Positions 46,073 to 54,767 of a stretch of 64,000 nucleotides of DNA are shown here, in pieces. Source of the stretch: Candidatus Zixiibacteriota bacterium (GTDB taxonomy: Bacteria > Zixibacteria > MSB-5A5 > WJJR01 > JAJRUJ01); contig JAGVQM010000039.1 in the NCBI GenBank assembly GCA_020051695.1, positions 36,881 through 100,880 on the forward strand, in the 5' to 3' direction. The notes under the pieces are model-generated. The model had not been told where the DNA came from, made no database searches, and worked only from the letters and a program-made list of their open reading frames with translations. Each line of letters begins with the position of its first letter. Position 1 is the first letter of the stretch. A program made the position numbers and the translations under genes.

Positions 46073-46435
46073 ATGAAGATCGCCCTCAGTGCTCAACAAG
46101 ATGATCTCCAGGCCTTGATCGACCCGCGTTTCGGCCGAGCGCAGTTTTTCATTCTCTATGATACCGAGACCGGCGGTTTCACAGCACACAGCAACGATCA
46201 AAACCTGAATGCGGTGCAGGGCGCTGGAATTCAGGCGGCACAAAATGTCGCCCGGCTGGGCGCCGATGCCGTCATCACCGGCCACGTCGGCCCCAAAGCG
46301 TTCAATACGTTACAGGCCGCAGGAATCAAAGTCTATGTCGGAGTAGCCGGTGATGTGCAAACAGCGCTTGAGGACTATCGTGCCGGGAAGTTTCGCGAGG
46401 TCAATCAGCCCGATGTGGCGGGACATTGGATGTAG
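46073..46435 (+). CDS. NifX/NifB-family (ORP-like) protein
   Basis: A 120-residue single-domain member of the same family: KIALSAQQDDLQALIDPRFG, then GADAVITGHVGPKAF and GIKVYVG. ATG 46073 follows GGGAGAGACGAAG; upstream in-frame ATG 45992 would overlap the previous gene's tail. It is the closest of the three paralogues to the orange-protein type by its RFGRAQFF segment (the cofactor-binding region), but that assignment is only by appearance. Followed 3 bases later by the DUF89 gene. Confidence 0.82.
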   Translation: MKIALSAQQDDLQALIDPRFGRAQFFILYDTETGGFTAHSNDQNLNAVQGAGIQAAQNVARLGADAVITGHVGPKAFNTLQAAGIKVYVGVAGDVQTALEDYRAGKFREVNQPDVAGHWM

Positions 46436-46438
46436 ATC

Positions 46439-47344
46439 ATGAAAACGACGCTGAGTTGTCTGCCTTGTTTTGTCCGGCAATCCTGGGAAACAGTGCGCCT
46501 GGCCACGGGGATTGCCGCAAAACAGGAAAAGATTATGCGGCGGGTTCTTCGAATGGTCGGCGAAATGGACCTGCGTTTGCCGCCGCCGCTCATGGCCCAG
46601 AGGATACACCGGGTGATCAGGGAGGAAAGCGGGTGCGACGATCCTTATCGTTCAATCAAAAACCGCCACAACCGTCAGATGTTGAGACTGTACCCCCAAT
46701 TGCGACAACAGATGGAGCAGGCCGAAGATCCATTTGCTGCAGCGGTGCGGTTGGCCATCACCGGGAATATTATCGATATGGGTGCAACACCGGATTTGCA
46801 GGACGACCAGGTGTTCCGGGCCATGGAGCAGGCAACAAGCGCAATCATCAGCACGAAGATGATCGAAACCATCCGTCAGGCGGCCGATAACGCGCAACTG
46901 ATTCTCTATGTGGCGGACAACGCCGGAGAGATCGTTCTCGATCGCCTGCTGATCGAAGTGCTGGGTCCGGCCAAAACTACGCTGGTAGTGAAATCCAAGC
47001 CGATCCTCAATGATGCCACTTATGAAGATGCGGTCAGCGCCGGCCTGACGGAAATAGTGAGTGTCATTGAAAATGGCAGTGACGCTCCGGGAACGTCATT
47101 GGACGACGCGCCACGATCATTCCGCCGGATATTCAACGATGCTGATGTGGTCATTGCCAAGGGCCAGGGCAACTATGAAACACTTAATGATGTCAGCCGG
47201 CCGGTATTTTTCCTGTTATGGGTGAAATGTCCGGTGCTGGCCGCGGACCTTGATTGTCCAGTGGGGACTGCCGTCGTGCATTATTCCCGGCCGCCGGCGC
47301 AGATAGCTGCCGCAAATGGGGGTGATGTCTGTCATGTTGAGTAA
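46439..47344 (+). CDS. DUF89 family (ARMT1-like) protein
   Basis: A 301-residue DUF89 protein. N-terminal CLPCF motif, and the metal/phosphate site as ADNAGEIVLDRLLIE plus KSKPILNDATYEDA and AKGQGNYETL. Characterised family members are metal-dependent phosphatases acting on sugar phosphates or damaged metabolites; the bacterial type with the CxxC start is less well known. Starts 3 bases after the NifX-like gene, clearly in the operon. Confidence 0.85.
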   Translation: MKTTLSCLPCFVRQSWETVRLATGIAAKQEKIMRRVLRMVGEMDLRLPPPLMAQRIHRVIREESGCDDPYRSIKNRHNRQMLRLYPQLRQQMEQAEDPFAAAVRLAITGNIIDMGATPDLQDDQVFRAMEQATSAIISTKMIETIRQAADNAQLILYVADNAGEIVLDRLLIEVLGPAKTTLVVKSKPILNDATYEDAVSAGLTEIVSVIENGSDAPGTSLDDAPRSFRRIFNDADVVIAKGQGNYETLNDVSRPVFFLLWVKCPVLAADLDCPVGTAVVHYSRPPAQIAAANGGDVCHVE

Positions 47345-47639
47345 CTGGACATCCGGCATACCGGGGAGACGCCACCGACGTCTGCGGGGCGTCCTTACCG
47401 GCAAACGCGCGAGACAGGTGGGGCTGATTTCGTTTCTTGCCCCTCTCACCGGTTATGTGGTCCGCGATTTGTGCAAGCCGGATGGCGTTATCAAAACCAT
47501 CGCCCAGCGGGCGTGCACCTATTTGTCTGAGCGAAAAACGGCACAGCGCCGGCGAATCGATCCCGCGGGCCGGGTGGAAGTGCTGCAAACGGATATCATG
47601 CAAAACGTAACGTACATGAGCCAATCGGGAAAGGAGTAA
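47334..47639 (+). CDS. hypothetical basic protein of the ORP-like operon
   Basis: About 101 residues (ATG 47334; ATG 47325 and 47316 are also in frame). It overlaps the end of DUF89, so is probably translationally coupled, and is separated by 4 bases from the DUF5320 gene. Arg-rich N-terminus, then a hydrophobic stretch (LISFLAPLTGYVV). No family recognised. Its place in a tight operon is the main support for it being real. Confidence 0.5.
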   Translation: MLSNWTSGIPGRRHRRLRGVLTGKRARQVGLISFLAPLTGYVVRDLCKPDGVIKTIAQRACTYLSERKTAQRRRIDPAGRVEVLQTDIMQNVTYMSQSGKE

Positions 47640-47643
47640 TACG

Positions 47644-48024
47644 ATGCCGGGAGGAGACAGAACTGGTCCGCTGGGTTATGGGCCGATGACCGGCCGGGGC
47701 GCCGGCTATTGTGCAGGATTTGCGGTCCCCGGATTCATGAATCTCGAACCAATGGGATTTGGGCGTGGTGGCAGATCCGGCCGTGGCGGAGGGCGTGGCT
47801 ATCGGCACCGATATTGGTATTACGCCACGGGCTTACCCGGCTGGAGTCGCGACCGCTGGGGTACAGACCCGCGAGTACCTCCACCGCCGGGATATTCGCC
47901 GACGCTTGCGGATGATGAACCGGCCATGCTGAAACAACAGGCCGAATGCTACGAGCGTGCCTTACGCGACATCAAAAAACGGCTGGCGGACTTGGTAGGC
48001 GCCGCCGCGGAAGGGGCAGCATGA
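47644..48024 (+). CDS. DUF5320-like Gly/Arg-rich protein
   Basis: A 126-residue protein with the DUF5320 start (MPGGDRTGPLGYGPMTGRG), a Gly/Arg/Tyr-rich middle (GRGGRSGRGGGRGYRHRYWY) and a helical end (LKQQAECYERALRDIKKRLADL). Function of this family is unknown; its genes are typically beside NifX-family and MinD-like genes in anaerobes (from memory). Its stop overlaps the start of the ferredoxin gene (ATGA). Confidence 0.78.
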   Translation: MPGGDRTGPLGYGPMTGRGAGYCAGFAVPGFMNLEPMGFGRGGRSGRGGGRGYRHRYWYYATGLPGWSRDRWGTDPRVPPPPGYSPTLADDEPAMLKQQAECYERALRDIKKRLADLVGAAAEGAA

Positions 48025-48515
48025 GGGGTAAAGGCAAGGGGGGTAATCGGCGGGGATGTGGCGGAAGGGGTCGGCACAGCAGCGCCGGGCAGCAGGTCAA
48101 CGGGCGAAGGGGATCTACTCAGGAGCAAAGACGCCCGGAAGGTCCTGACACCGGGTTCAGGGGTTTGGTCGCACAGTCATTCCCCGCCACTCACCCCGAA
48201 ACGGAATCGTCTCAACAATATCCCGTGCGTCGGATACCCCGTGACGATACGGCAACTGGTTTAACCAAGCGAGCGATGCCTGGTGGGCCTGAGATGGATC
48301 GTCCGCCGGTACGCCGGCCGGTGCTATATGTCCCGGAGGTACACGTGGATCACGACAAATGCACCGGCTGTGGGACATGCGCCGAGGTTTGCCCCAATGG
48401 GTCGATCACCATCGTCGACCATCTACCGCTTTTTAACGAAAACTGCCTGGCTTGTGGAATATGTGTCGCCCAGTGTCCGGAGGAGGCTCTGGCACTGGTT
48501 GCAGCCGGCGGATAG
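48021..48515 (+). CDS. 2[4Fe-4S] ferredoxin with basic N-terminal extension
   Basis: A 164-residue protein. The C-terminal 60 residues form a bacterial 2[4Fe-4S] ferredoxin: [12 protein letters not shown] and [12 protein letters not shown]. The N-terminal 100 residues are low complexity, starting with an Arg/Gly/Lys tract ([17 protein letters not shown]). ATG 48021 overlaps the DUF5320 stop by 4 bases. An electron carrier for the operon's cofactor chemistry is the obvious inference. Confidence 0.78.
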   Translation: MRGKGKGGNRRGCGGRGRHSSAGQQVNGRRGSTQEQRRPEGPDTGFRGLVAQSFPATHPETESSQQYPVRRIPRDDTATGLTKRAMPGGPEMDRPPVRRPVLYVPEVHVDHDKCTGCGTCAEVCPNGSITIVDHLPLFNENCLACGICVAQCPEEALALVAAGG

Positions 48516-48529
48516 CAGGGAGGTTTAGC

Positions 48530-48769
48530 ATGCCTAGAGGTGACGGTTCCGGACCGAGTGGATCGGGCCGCGGTATGGGTCGCGGCCAGGGTCAGGGGCA
48601 AGGTCAAGGACAGGGACGGGGAGGCAGAGGTCAGGGTGGCCTTGGCGGAGGACCGAGTGGTGAGTGTGTCTGCCCAAAATGCGGCGGGACCATCCCCCAT
48701 CAGCGCGGTGTCCCCTGTATGCAACAGGTTTGCCCGAAGTGCGGCGTGCCGATGACGCGGCAAATGTAG
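48530..48769 (+). CDS. small zinc-ribbon protein with Gly/Gln-rich tract
   Basis: A 79-residue protein: N-terminus [15 protein letters not shown], similar to the DUF5320 start; then a Gly/Gln repeat ([11 protein letters not shown]); then a zinc ribbon with CPKCGG and CPKCGVP. ATG 48530 follows GGGAGG. Too short and repetitive to call beyond this. Upstream in-frame codons lie inside the ferredoxin gene. Confidence 0.7.
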   Translation: MPRGDGSGPSGSGRGMGRGQGQGQGQGQGRGGRGQGGLGGGPSGECVCPKCGGTIPHQRGVPCMQQVCPKCGVPMTRQM

Positions 48770-48830
48770 TATAACCGGGTGTTATCGGTACTACCGAAAT
48801 CCGCAAATAGGGGTCGTAATTGATGATGGG

Positions 48831-49705
48831 ATGCTTATGCACATAGCCATTGCCAGCGGGAAAGGTGGAACGGGAAAAACCACTGTTGCGGTCAGTCTGG
48901 CCCTGGCGCTTGCGGCGAACAACACCACTGTGACGTACGCCGATGCGATGTTGAAGAACCGAACGGGCACCTTTTTCTTAAACCGCGCATCCTCGAAACC
49001 ACAACGGTCGGCGTCCCGGTCCCGCAGGTGGACGACGAATTGTGCACGTTCTGCGGCGAGTGCAGCGCAATCTGCCAGTACGGCGCGATCGCCTCCCTGC
49101 CGCAAAAGACTCTGACCTACCCGGAATTGTGCCACGGGTGCGGTGGGTGTCAGTTGGTCTGTTCGGTCGGGGCCATTACCGAGCATCAACGCGAAATCGG
49201 CGTAGTGGAAAATGGTATCGCCGGAGGTGTGCGGTATATCGGTGGGCGATTACGCATCGGGGAGGCCCAGTCCCCCCCACTGATCCGCGCCGTAAAAAGC
49301 AGGTTGCCGGCGGCGGAAGTGATGATCATCGATGCTCCGCCGGGGACTTCCTGTCCCGTTATTGCCGCGGTGAAAGGCGCAGATTATGTGATATTGGTCA
49401 CAGAGCCGACACCGTTTGGCTTGCATGATCTGCAACTGGCTGTGGAGATGCTGAAGGTGGTGGGTTTGCCGTGTGGTGTAGTGATTAACCGAGCGGACAT
49501 CGGTTATGACGGAGTGCAGCAATATTGTGCGCGGGAAAACCTGAGCATCCTGATGCGTATTCCCGACCACCGCCACATCGCCGAGGCATACTCCCGGGGA
49601 ATCCCGGCGGTTACTGCACTCCCGGAGCTGGCCGAGGGTTTTGTGTCGCTGTTTGAGGCAATTCTGGAGCTTCACGAACGGAGAAACGCACGGGTGCGCT
49701 CATGA
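48831..49705 (+). pseudogene. MinD/Mrp ATPase with ferredoxin domain, single-base frameshift
   Basis: ParA/MinD-type ATPase with a 2[4Fe-4S] insertion. The P-loop (ASGKGGTGKTT) is in one frame from ATG 48831; the rest, from VEEPNGHLFLKPRI through CTFCGECSAIC, CHGCGGCQLVC and DAPPGTSCPV, is in the next. At 48941-48946 the sequence reads GCCGATGCGATG; one extra T gives ADCDVEEPN, the exact family motif (compare LADCDVDAAD in the next gene). Restored length about 291. Either a sequencing error or a very recent mutation. Confidence 0.88.
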
Positions 49706-50613
49706 AGGAATTATCGGTGATCAGCGGGAAAGGCGGCACCGGCAAGACCAGTCTGGTCGCCAGTTTTGCGGCCTTGAGCAACAACGCCGTGCTTGCCGAT
49801 TGTGACGTGGATGCTGCTGATTTGCATCTGGTGCTGGCGCCGCAGGTCCGCCGTGAAGAACCCTTTAGCGGAGGCAGGCGAGCGGCGGTTATTGCCGGTG
49901 CCTGTACGGCCTGCGGGAAGTGCGAGGAGGTCTGTCGCTTTGATGCCGTGCGCCGCGGCGGACCGCCCAATCGACTGGTCGAGGAGACATTTCGCATTGA
50001 TCCGCTGGCCTGTGAAGGCTGCGGCGTATGCGAGTGGTTTTGTGAGGATGACGCCATCGATTTTCAACCGGTGGTTAACGGTCGCGTGTTTCTTTCCCAT
50101 ACCCGGTACGGGCCGATGGTGCATGCCGCGCTGGGTGTCGCCGAAGAAAATTCCGGCAAACTGGTCTCGCGGGTCCGTACGCTGGCCCGCGAACTGGCGG
50201 AGTGCGAACATCGTGATTTGATCATTCTCGACGGATCACCCGGCATCGGTTGCCCGGTCATTGCCTCGGTCACCGGGGCGGACCTGGTCTTGATCGTCAC
50301 GGAACCCACGACATCCGGGCTGCATGATTTGGAGCGCGTTGCGCAACTGACGGGCTTTTTCAACATCCCGACTGTGGCGTGTATCAATAAATGGGATATC
50401 AATCCCGGGCTGGCCGATGACATAGAACGGCGGGCTGCACGGATGCAGGTCCGTGTCGTGGGCCGGGTGCGCTATGACCATGCCGTTACCGCCGCGCAAA
50501 TAATGAAAAGTTGTGTGGTCGAATATACCGGCAGTGCCATTAGTCAGGAAATCCGAGAACTTTGGCGTAATATGATCTATGAATTGGAACGCCGGTCCGA
50601 AAACAGTAACTGA
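49702..50613 (+). CDS. MinD/Mrp ATPase with inserted ferredoxin domain
   Basis: A 303-residue ParA/MinD-family ATPase: deviant Walker A SGKGGTGKT (9-17), DCDVDAAD, an inserted 2[4Fe-4S] domain (CTACGKCEEVC and CEGCGVCEWFC), switch II DGSPGIGCPV and a C-terminal Rossmann half. Overlaps the preceding ATPase by 4 bases (ATGA). Twin ATPases of this build are a hallmark of the Desulfovibrio ORP operons. They may move Fe-S or Mo-S cofactors or act in positioning; not settled. Confidence 0.9.
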   Translation: MKELSVISGKGGTGKTSLVASFAALSNNAVLADCDVDAADLHLVLAPQVRREEPFSGGRRAAVIAGACTACGKCEEVCRFDAVRRGGPPNRLVEETFRIDPLACEGCGVCEWFCEDDAIDFQPVVNGRVFLSHTRYGPMVHAALGVAEENSGKLVSRVRTLARELAECEHRDLIILDGSPGIGCPVIASVTGADLVLIVTEPTTSGLHDLERVAQLTGFFNIPTVACINKWDINPGLADDIERRAARMQVRVVGRVRYDHAVTAAQIMKSCVVEYTGSAISQEIRELWRNMIYELERRSENSN

Positions 50614-50638
50614 AAACAACACTGAAGGAGACACGAGT

Positions 50639-50977
50639 ATGAAGATCGCGGTCCCGGTCGCCGGCGGACTGCTGTGCCCTCACTTCGGGCATTGTGAGCA
50701 GTTCGCTCTCTACGAGGTCGATGCCTCGGCCAACACCATTATCAATACGGAATTCCGCACACCGCCGCCGCACGAACCCGGTGTCCTGCCGCGCTGGTTG
50801 TCCGAGATCGGCGCCACCACAATCATCGCCGGCGGGATGGGCGCGCGCGCCCAGCAACTTTTCACGCAAAACAATATTCAGGTCGTCATCGGCGCTAACG
50901 CAGGAGACCCGCAGACTGTCGTCGAGGCCTTCCTTGCGGGAACGTTATCCACCGGAGACAATTTGTGTGACCACTGA
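50639..50977 (+). CDS. NifX/NifB-family (ORP-like) protein
   Basis: A 112-residue NifX-family protein: KIAVPVAGGLLCPHFGHCE, ATTIIAGGMGARAQQLF, IQVVIGANAG. The CPHFGHCE segment has Cys and His at the usual cofactor site, as in the NifB C-terminal/NifX group. ATG 50639 follows AAGGAG. Third paralogue of the operon. Its end overlaps the thioesterase gene by 11 bases. Confidence 0.83.
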   Translation: MKIAVPVAGGLLCPHFGHCEQFALYEVDASANTIINTEFRTPPPHEPGVLPRWLSEIGATTIIAGGMGARAQQLFTQNNIQVVIGANAGDPQTVVEAFLAGTLSTGDNLCDH

Positions 50978-51419
50978 ACCACACACAACAACGCAGCTAT
51001 CCCTGGCGCGGCAGGTCCACTCCGCATGTCTGGTGTGTGGAGCCGGCGACCCTTTGGGTTTGCACCTGAAGTTTATCCCGGGTCAGGATGGAAGTATGTC
51101 GGTCATATTCCCGGGTGAATCACGTTTTCAGGGTTATGCAAATCGGTTACATGGCGGCGTCATTGCTCTGCTTTTTGATGCGGCAATGACGCATTGTCTC
51201 CTGGCCCGGGAGCTTGCCGGTGTTACCGCGGAACTTAAAGTCCGTTATCAGTTCCCGGTCGCGGCCGGTCGGGCCGTCATTGTGCGCGCCTGGGCGGAAA
51301 AAAAGAAATCACGCCTGTACCTGGTGCAGGGTACTCTGCACCAGGACGGCGAGGTGAAAAGCACGGCACAAGCCAAGTTCTGGCTGGGTTCTATGGCGGT
51401 AGGTTCACGGCCGATATAA
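50967..51419 (+). CDS. PaaI-type hotdog thioesterase
   Basis: A 150-residue hotdog-fold thioesterase of the same broad family as the gene at 20-535; the signature is RLHGGVIALLFDAAMTH. GTG 50967 is the likely start: GGAG lies upstream and the N-terminus (ending HSACLVCGAG) is conserved in this subfamily. It overlaps the NifX-like gene and appears to be the last gene of the sigma-54 operon. Its link to cofactor proteins is unexplained. Confidence 0.8.
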   Translation: MTTEPHTTTQLSLARQVHSACLVCGAGDPLGLHLKFIPGQDGSMSVIFPGESRFQGYANRLHGGVIALLFDAAMTHCLLARELAGVTAELKVRYQFPVAAGRAVIVRAWAEKKKSRLYLVQGTLHQDGEVKSTAQAKFWLGSMAVGSRPI

Positions 51420-51450
51420 AAAGGACGAGCGGCGCTGCCGCTCGTCCTTT
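51420..51450. terminator. Rho-independent terminator between convergent genes
   Basis: AAAGGACGAGCGGC pairs perfectly with GCCGCTCGTCCTTT around a three-base loop. On the minus strand TTTTTAT follows, ending the dockerin-tagged gene; it also closes the plus-strand operon right after its stop codon. Confidence 0.88.
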
Positions 51451-51483
51451 ACGCTACAGATTAACGCACTGCAATCGTCGCAA

Positions 51484-54400
51484 TTACGGACACTGCACGC
51501 ACAGGGCGTCCTGACTCTTGTATACGTATTTCACGAGGAACTGCACATCGAGTGGTGTGGTCCCGCCGTCACAGTTGACATCACCCTTGAGCCACGGACA
51601 ATTCGGGTAATCATACAACGCATCCTGACTCTTGTACACGAACTTCACCAGGAACTGCACGTCCAGAGGAGTCGTCCCGCCGTCATTGTTTACGTCACCC
51701 TTCATACCGCAATCACAGGTTTCCTCGACCCGGCAGTGGCCCAGCCATCCGCCGGTGTGCAGGAAGGTCCAGTACAGCGGCCAGGGTTCGGAAGTCTGAG
51801 GCGTGTGGCATGGCAATTCCAGTGGAGGCCAGCAGGTCCAGGCGGCTTCGGGATTCCTCGGTTGAAACGCGCCAATGTACTCCACTTCCTCAAAAAAGTC
51901 CGTGCGCACCGTGTTCCAGCCCGGCAGTGCGTTTTGCGGATTGTAATTGGTCAATGGATTGACCCAGGTCCCGACTGCCGGTCCATTGGTATCCGGGACC
52001 GGATCAAGCTCACAGGCAGGTAACCAATTCACGCACCCATAGACCGGGTCTTCCGAGCGGTTGGCATAATTCGGCTTGCCGGCAGAACCGTCACCGAAAA
52101 TCGAGTCGGCCACCCAGGTTTGGGCGGCAGTGTGCAGCGGCCCCTGCAGATTCCAGAAAATATTGTTTTCAAAATGCAGGTCACCGACCGAGAGGCGTTC
52201 CCGGCTGTCGTGGCCGCTGGCCAGGTCTTCGATGTTCTTAATCCCGGCGCCGTTCTGTTCGGCAAAGATGGAGTTGAAATATCCGCCGCCGGCGTTGTCA
52301 CGGATGTTGAACGTGCCGTTTGCGTTGGCGCTGTTACCGTTCGGCGCGGCGCCGAAATAGGTCACGTTGGAGATCAGGGGAAGCGCGTAGGGCTCGACGT
52401 CATCAGGCACACCTTCTCCCTGCCCGCCCCCGTCATGTTCACCGGACTGGTCGGAATCAACGGTGTCTTTGATACCGAATACAAACTGCGCCCGGCCGCG
52501 GAAACCTTCATCGTAATCAAAATCGTCGTCGCCGACGAAGGCGATTACGACATGTTTCACCATCGGCATGCCGCCGAAAAATTCGATGCCGTCATCAAGG
52601 TTGGCGAAAATTTCCACGCCATCGATGATCGTGTTATATCCCACTGCGCCGAGGGTCAGTCCGTTGATCTCATTGGCATCCCCGAATTTGGAGCCGCCGT
52701 GGCGGATCGAGATGTACTTCAACGCGCCGGAATTATCCGCGTCGTCCGTGCCGCCGTACTGGTTACGGCTGTCGGTCTGCGGCAGACCTTCGATCCAGTT
52801 GACACCGGACGGGTCGTTGATCGTCGCCCTGCCGAGGATTACCACCCCACCCCACAGTGCACGGCCGGCGGGATCAGGGGGAAGCGGGATATCGAAACGA
52901 TCGTCGGTATCGTCGCTGCTTGACGTGAAGACCACCGGGCACGTCGGGGAGCCGAGTGCGTAGATTAAGCCGCCGCGCGCCACAATCAGTGCCGTGGCCT
53001 CACCGGCCTGTCCCGGAGGTGACTTGATGATCGTGCCCGGTTCGATTAACAGCGTGTCACCGTCTTCGACATACACAAAGCCGTTCATGACATGCACATT
53101 TTCCCGATTCCAAACCGTAAAACCGTCAATCGTGAACTCGTTCTCCGTTATTTCCAGTTTATTGTTGTCACTTTGGCAGGCGACGCAGCAGGTCCATTCT
53201 TCCCCCGTCTGGGCCACCGGTTCCGGCAGAAAACCATAATGGGAAAGCGCAGTCCAGTTGTTGACCCACAGTTCTTCACCCGGTGCAAAGGCGCCCAGGT
53301 AATCGACCGGTTCAAAAAAACCCGTCCAGTCGACGAAACCCGGCCAATTCGATACCGGCTGGTAGACAGAGGTCGGCTCCACCCATATCCGGGTCGCGGC
53401 AGGCCCCGTCGTTGAGGGTACGGGGTCCAACAAATTGGTGAAAGCACCCCAGTTCAGACCGGCCAATTCCGGGTCATCAAGGTCGTTGTCGCGATCCGGC
53501 TTGCCCGCAGAACCGTCGCCAAAGATGGAATCAGCGACCCAGGTGTGCGCCGGGTTATGCAGTTGGGTAACCGCCCAGAAAAGATTGTTCTGAAAATACA
53601 AATCGCCGACAGAGAGGCGTTCGCGGGAATCGGCGCCGCTGGCTGGGGGCAAATCCTCGACACCTTTGAAGGCCGGCCCGTTCTGGTTGGCAATGATCGA
53701 ATTGAAATAGGCGCCACCCGCATTGTCCCGAATATCGAAGCCGCCGTCGGCGTTGGCGCTGTTACCGTTGGCTGCCGCGCCGATATAGGTGACGTTGGAC
53801 AGGCACGGTGTGGCATATGGCGTCACATCTTCCGGCACGCCTTCGCCCTGCCCGCCGCCGTCATGTTCCCCGGACTGGTCCGAATCACTGGTGTCTTTAA
53901 TGGCAAAAACGAATTGCGCGGCGCCCCGGAATCCTTCGTCGTAGTCAAAATCGTCGTCGCCGACAAACCCGACGACGATGTGCTTGACTTCGGGTGCGCC
54001 GCCGAAGAACTCGATGCCGTCATCAAGGTTGGCGAATATTTCCACATAATCAATGATCGTGCCGCGGCCGACGGCACCGAGCGTCAGCCCGTTGATCTCA
54101 TTGGCGTCACCGAATTTCGAGCCGCCGTGGCGGATCGAGACGTACTTGAGAATACCCGAACAATCATCATCATTGGTGCCGCCATATTTGTTACGGTCGT
54201 CTGTCTCCGGCAGTCCTTCGATGGAGTTCTCACCGGAAGGATCATTGATTTGGGCGCGGCCCAGCAACAGTACGCCGCCCCACAGCGCCCGTCCCGCAGG
54301 GTCCGGAGGCAGGGGGATGTCATAGGGATCATCGAGGTTGTCGTCAACCGACGTAAAAATAATGGGGTGACATTGCGTACCCTCGGCAAACAGCTGGCCG

Positions 54401-54666
54401 CCGCGGGCCACGATCAACGCCGAGGCTTCACCGGCCTGGCCCGGCAGCGCTTTAATTATGGTTCCGGCGTCAATAATGAGTTTTTCGCCGTTTTCCACGT
54501 ACACGAAACCGTCCAGAACGCGAATCGTGTCCGAAGTCCAATATGTCAGCCCGACGATGTCCGTGCTTGTCACCGTATCGACGACTTTTCCGCTCTCCGT
54601 CAACTGGGCCAGGGCTATCGACGGCAACAAGGCCAAAACGAGAAGTATTACCAGTTTGCGATGCAT
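51484..54666 (-). CDS. secreted duplicated beta-helix-like protein with dockerin-like tag
   Basis: A 1060-residue exported protein with signal peptide (1-20). Two copies of a roughly 470-residue unit (about 25-490 and 500-975) each contain GFVYVE(N/D)G, GQAGEA(S/T)ALIVARGG, PPDPAGRALWGGV and FDYDEGFRG, i.e. a tandem duplication. The last 75 residues are two dockerin-like Ca-binding half repeats (GDVNNDGGTTPLDVQFLVKF and a near copy). ATG 54666 follows AGGAGAAAGG. The Asp/Gly-rich loops suggest calcium; function unknown, surface or secreted location inferred. Confidence 0.8.
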   Translation of the reverse strand: MHRKLVILLVLALLPSIALAQLTESGKVVDTVTSTDIVGLTYWTSDTIRVLDGFVYVENGEKLIIDAGTIIKALPGQAGEASALIVARGGQLFAEGTQCHPIIFTSVDDNLDDPYDIPLPPDPAGRALWGGVLLLGRAQINDPSGENSIEGLPETDDRNKYGGTNDDDCSGILKYVSIRHGGSKFGDANEINGLTLGAVGRGTIIDYVEIFANLDDGIEFFGGAPEVKHIVVGFVGDDDFDYDEGFRGAAQFVFAIKDTSDSDQSGEHDGGGQGEGVPEDVTPYATPCLSNVTYIGAAANGNSANADGGFDIRDNAGGAYFNSIIANQNGPAFKGVEDLPPASGADSRERLSVGDLYFQNNLFWAVTQLHNPAHTWVADSIFGDGSAGKPDRDNDLDDPELAGLNWGAFTNLLDPVPSTTGPAATRIWVEPTSVYQPVSNWPGFVDWTGFFEPVDYLGAFAPGEELWVNNWTALSHYGFLPEPVAQTGEEWTCCVACQSDNNKLEITENEFTIDGFTVWNRENVHVMNGFVYVEDGDTLLIEPGTIIKSPPGQAGEATALIVARGGLIYALGSPTCPVVFTSSSDDTDDRFDIPLPPDPAGRALWGGVVILGRATINDPSGVNWIEGLPQTDSRNQYGGTDDADNSGALKYISIRHGGSKFGDANEINGLTLGAVGYNTIIDGVEIFANLDDGIEFFGGMPMVKHVVIAFVGDDDFDYDEGFRGRAQFVFGIKDTVDSDQSGEHDGGGQGEGVPDDVEPYALPLISNVTYFGAAPNGNSANANGTFNIRDNAGGGYFNSIFAEQNGAGIKNIEDLASGHDSRERLSVGDLHFENNIFWNLQGPLHTAAQTWVADSIFGDGSAGKPNYANRSEDPVYGCVNWLPACELDPVPDTNGPAVGTWVNPLTNYNPQNALPGWNTVRTDFFEEVEYIGAFQPRNPEAAWTCWPPLELPCHTPQTSEPWPLYWTFLHTGGWLGHCRVEETCDCGMKGDVNNDGGTTPLDVQFLVKFVYKSQDALYDYPNCPWLKGDVNCDGGTTPLDVQFLVKYVYKSQDALCVQCP

Positions 54667-54724
54667 ACAGCTGCCTTTCTCCTGTCACATGGTATTTTTG
54701 CCGCGTTATCCCGGATCGACACTG

Positions 54725-54767
54725 ACGACAACCGGTCGATGTATGTTGTCATTCAACCGGTTGTCGT
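54725..54767. promoter_or_regulatory. 12-bp inverted repeat upstream of the dockerin-tagged gene
   Basis: ACGACAACCGGT (54725-54736) and ACCGGTTGTCGT (54756-54767) are exact inverse complements, 19 bases apart, 59-101 bases upstream of the start at 54666. Either an operator for a dimeric regulator or a leader hairpin. Confidence 0.5.

Noticed and set aside
45622..50977. Nitrogen fixation
   Set aside because: NifX-family proteins alone do not imply it; no nitrogenase structural genes are present, and the context fits the ORP type.
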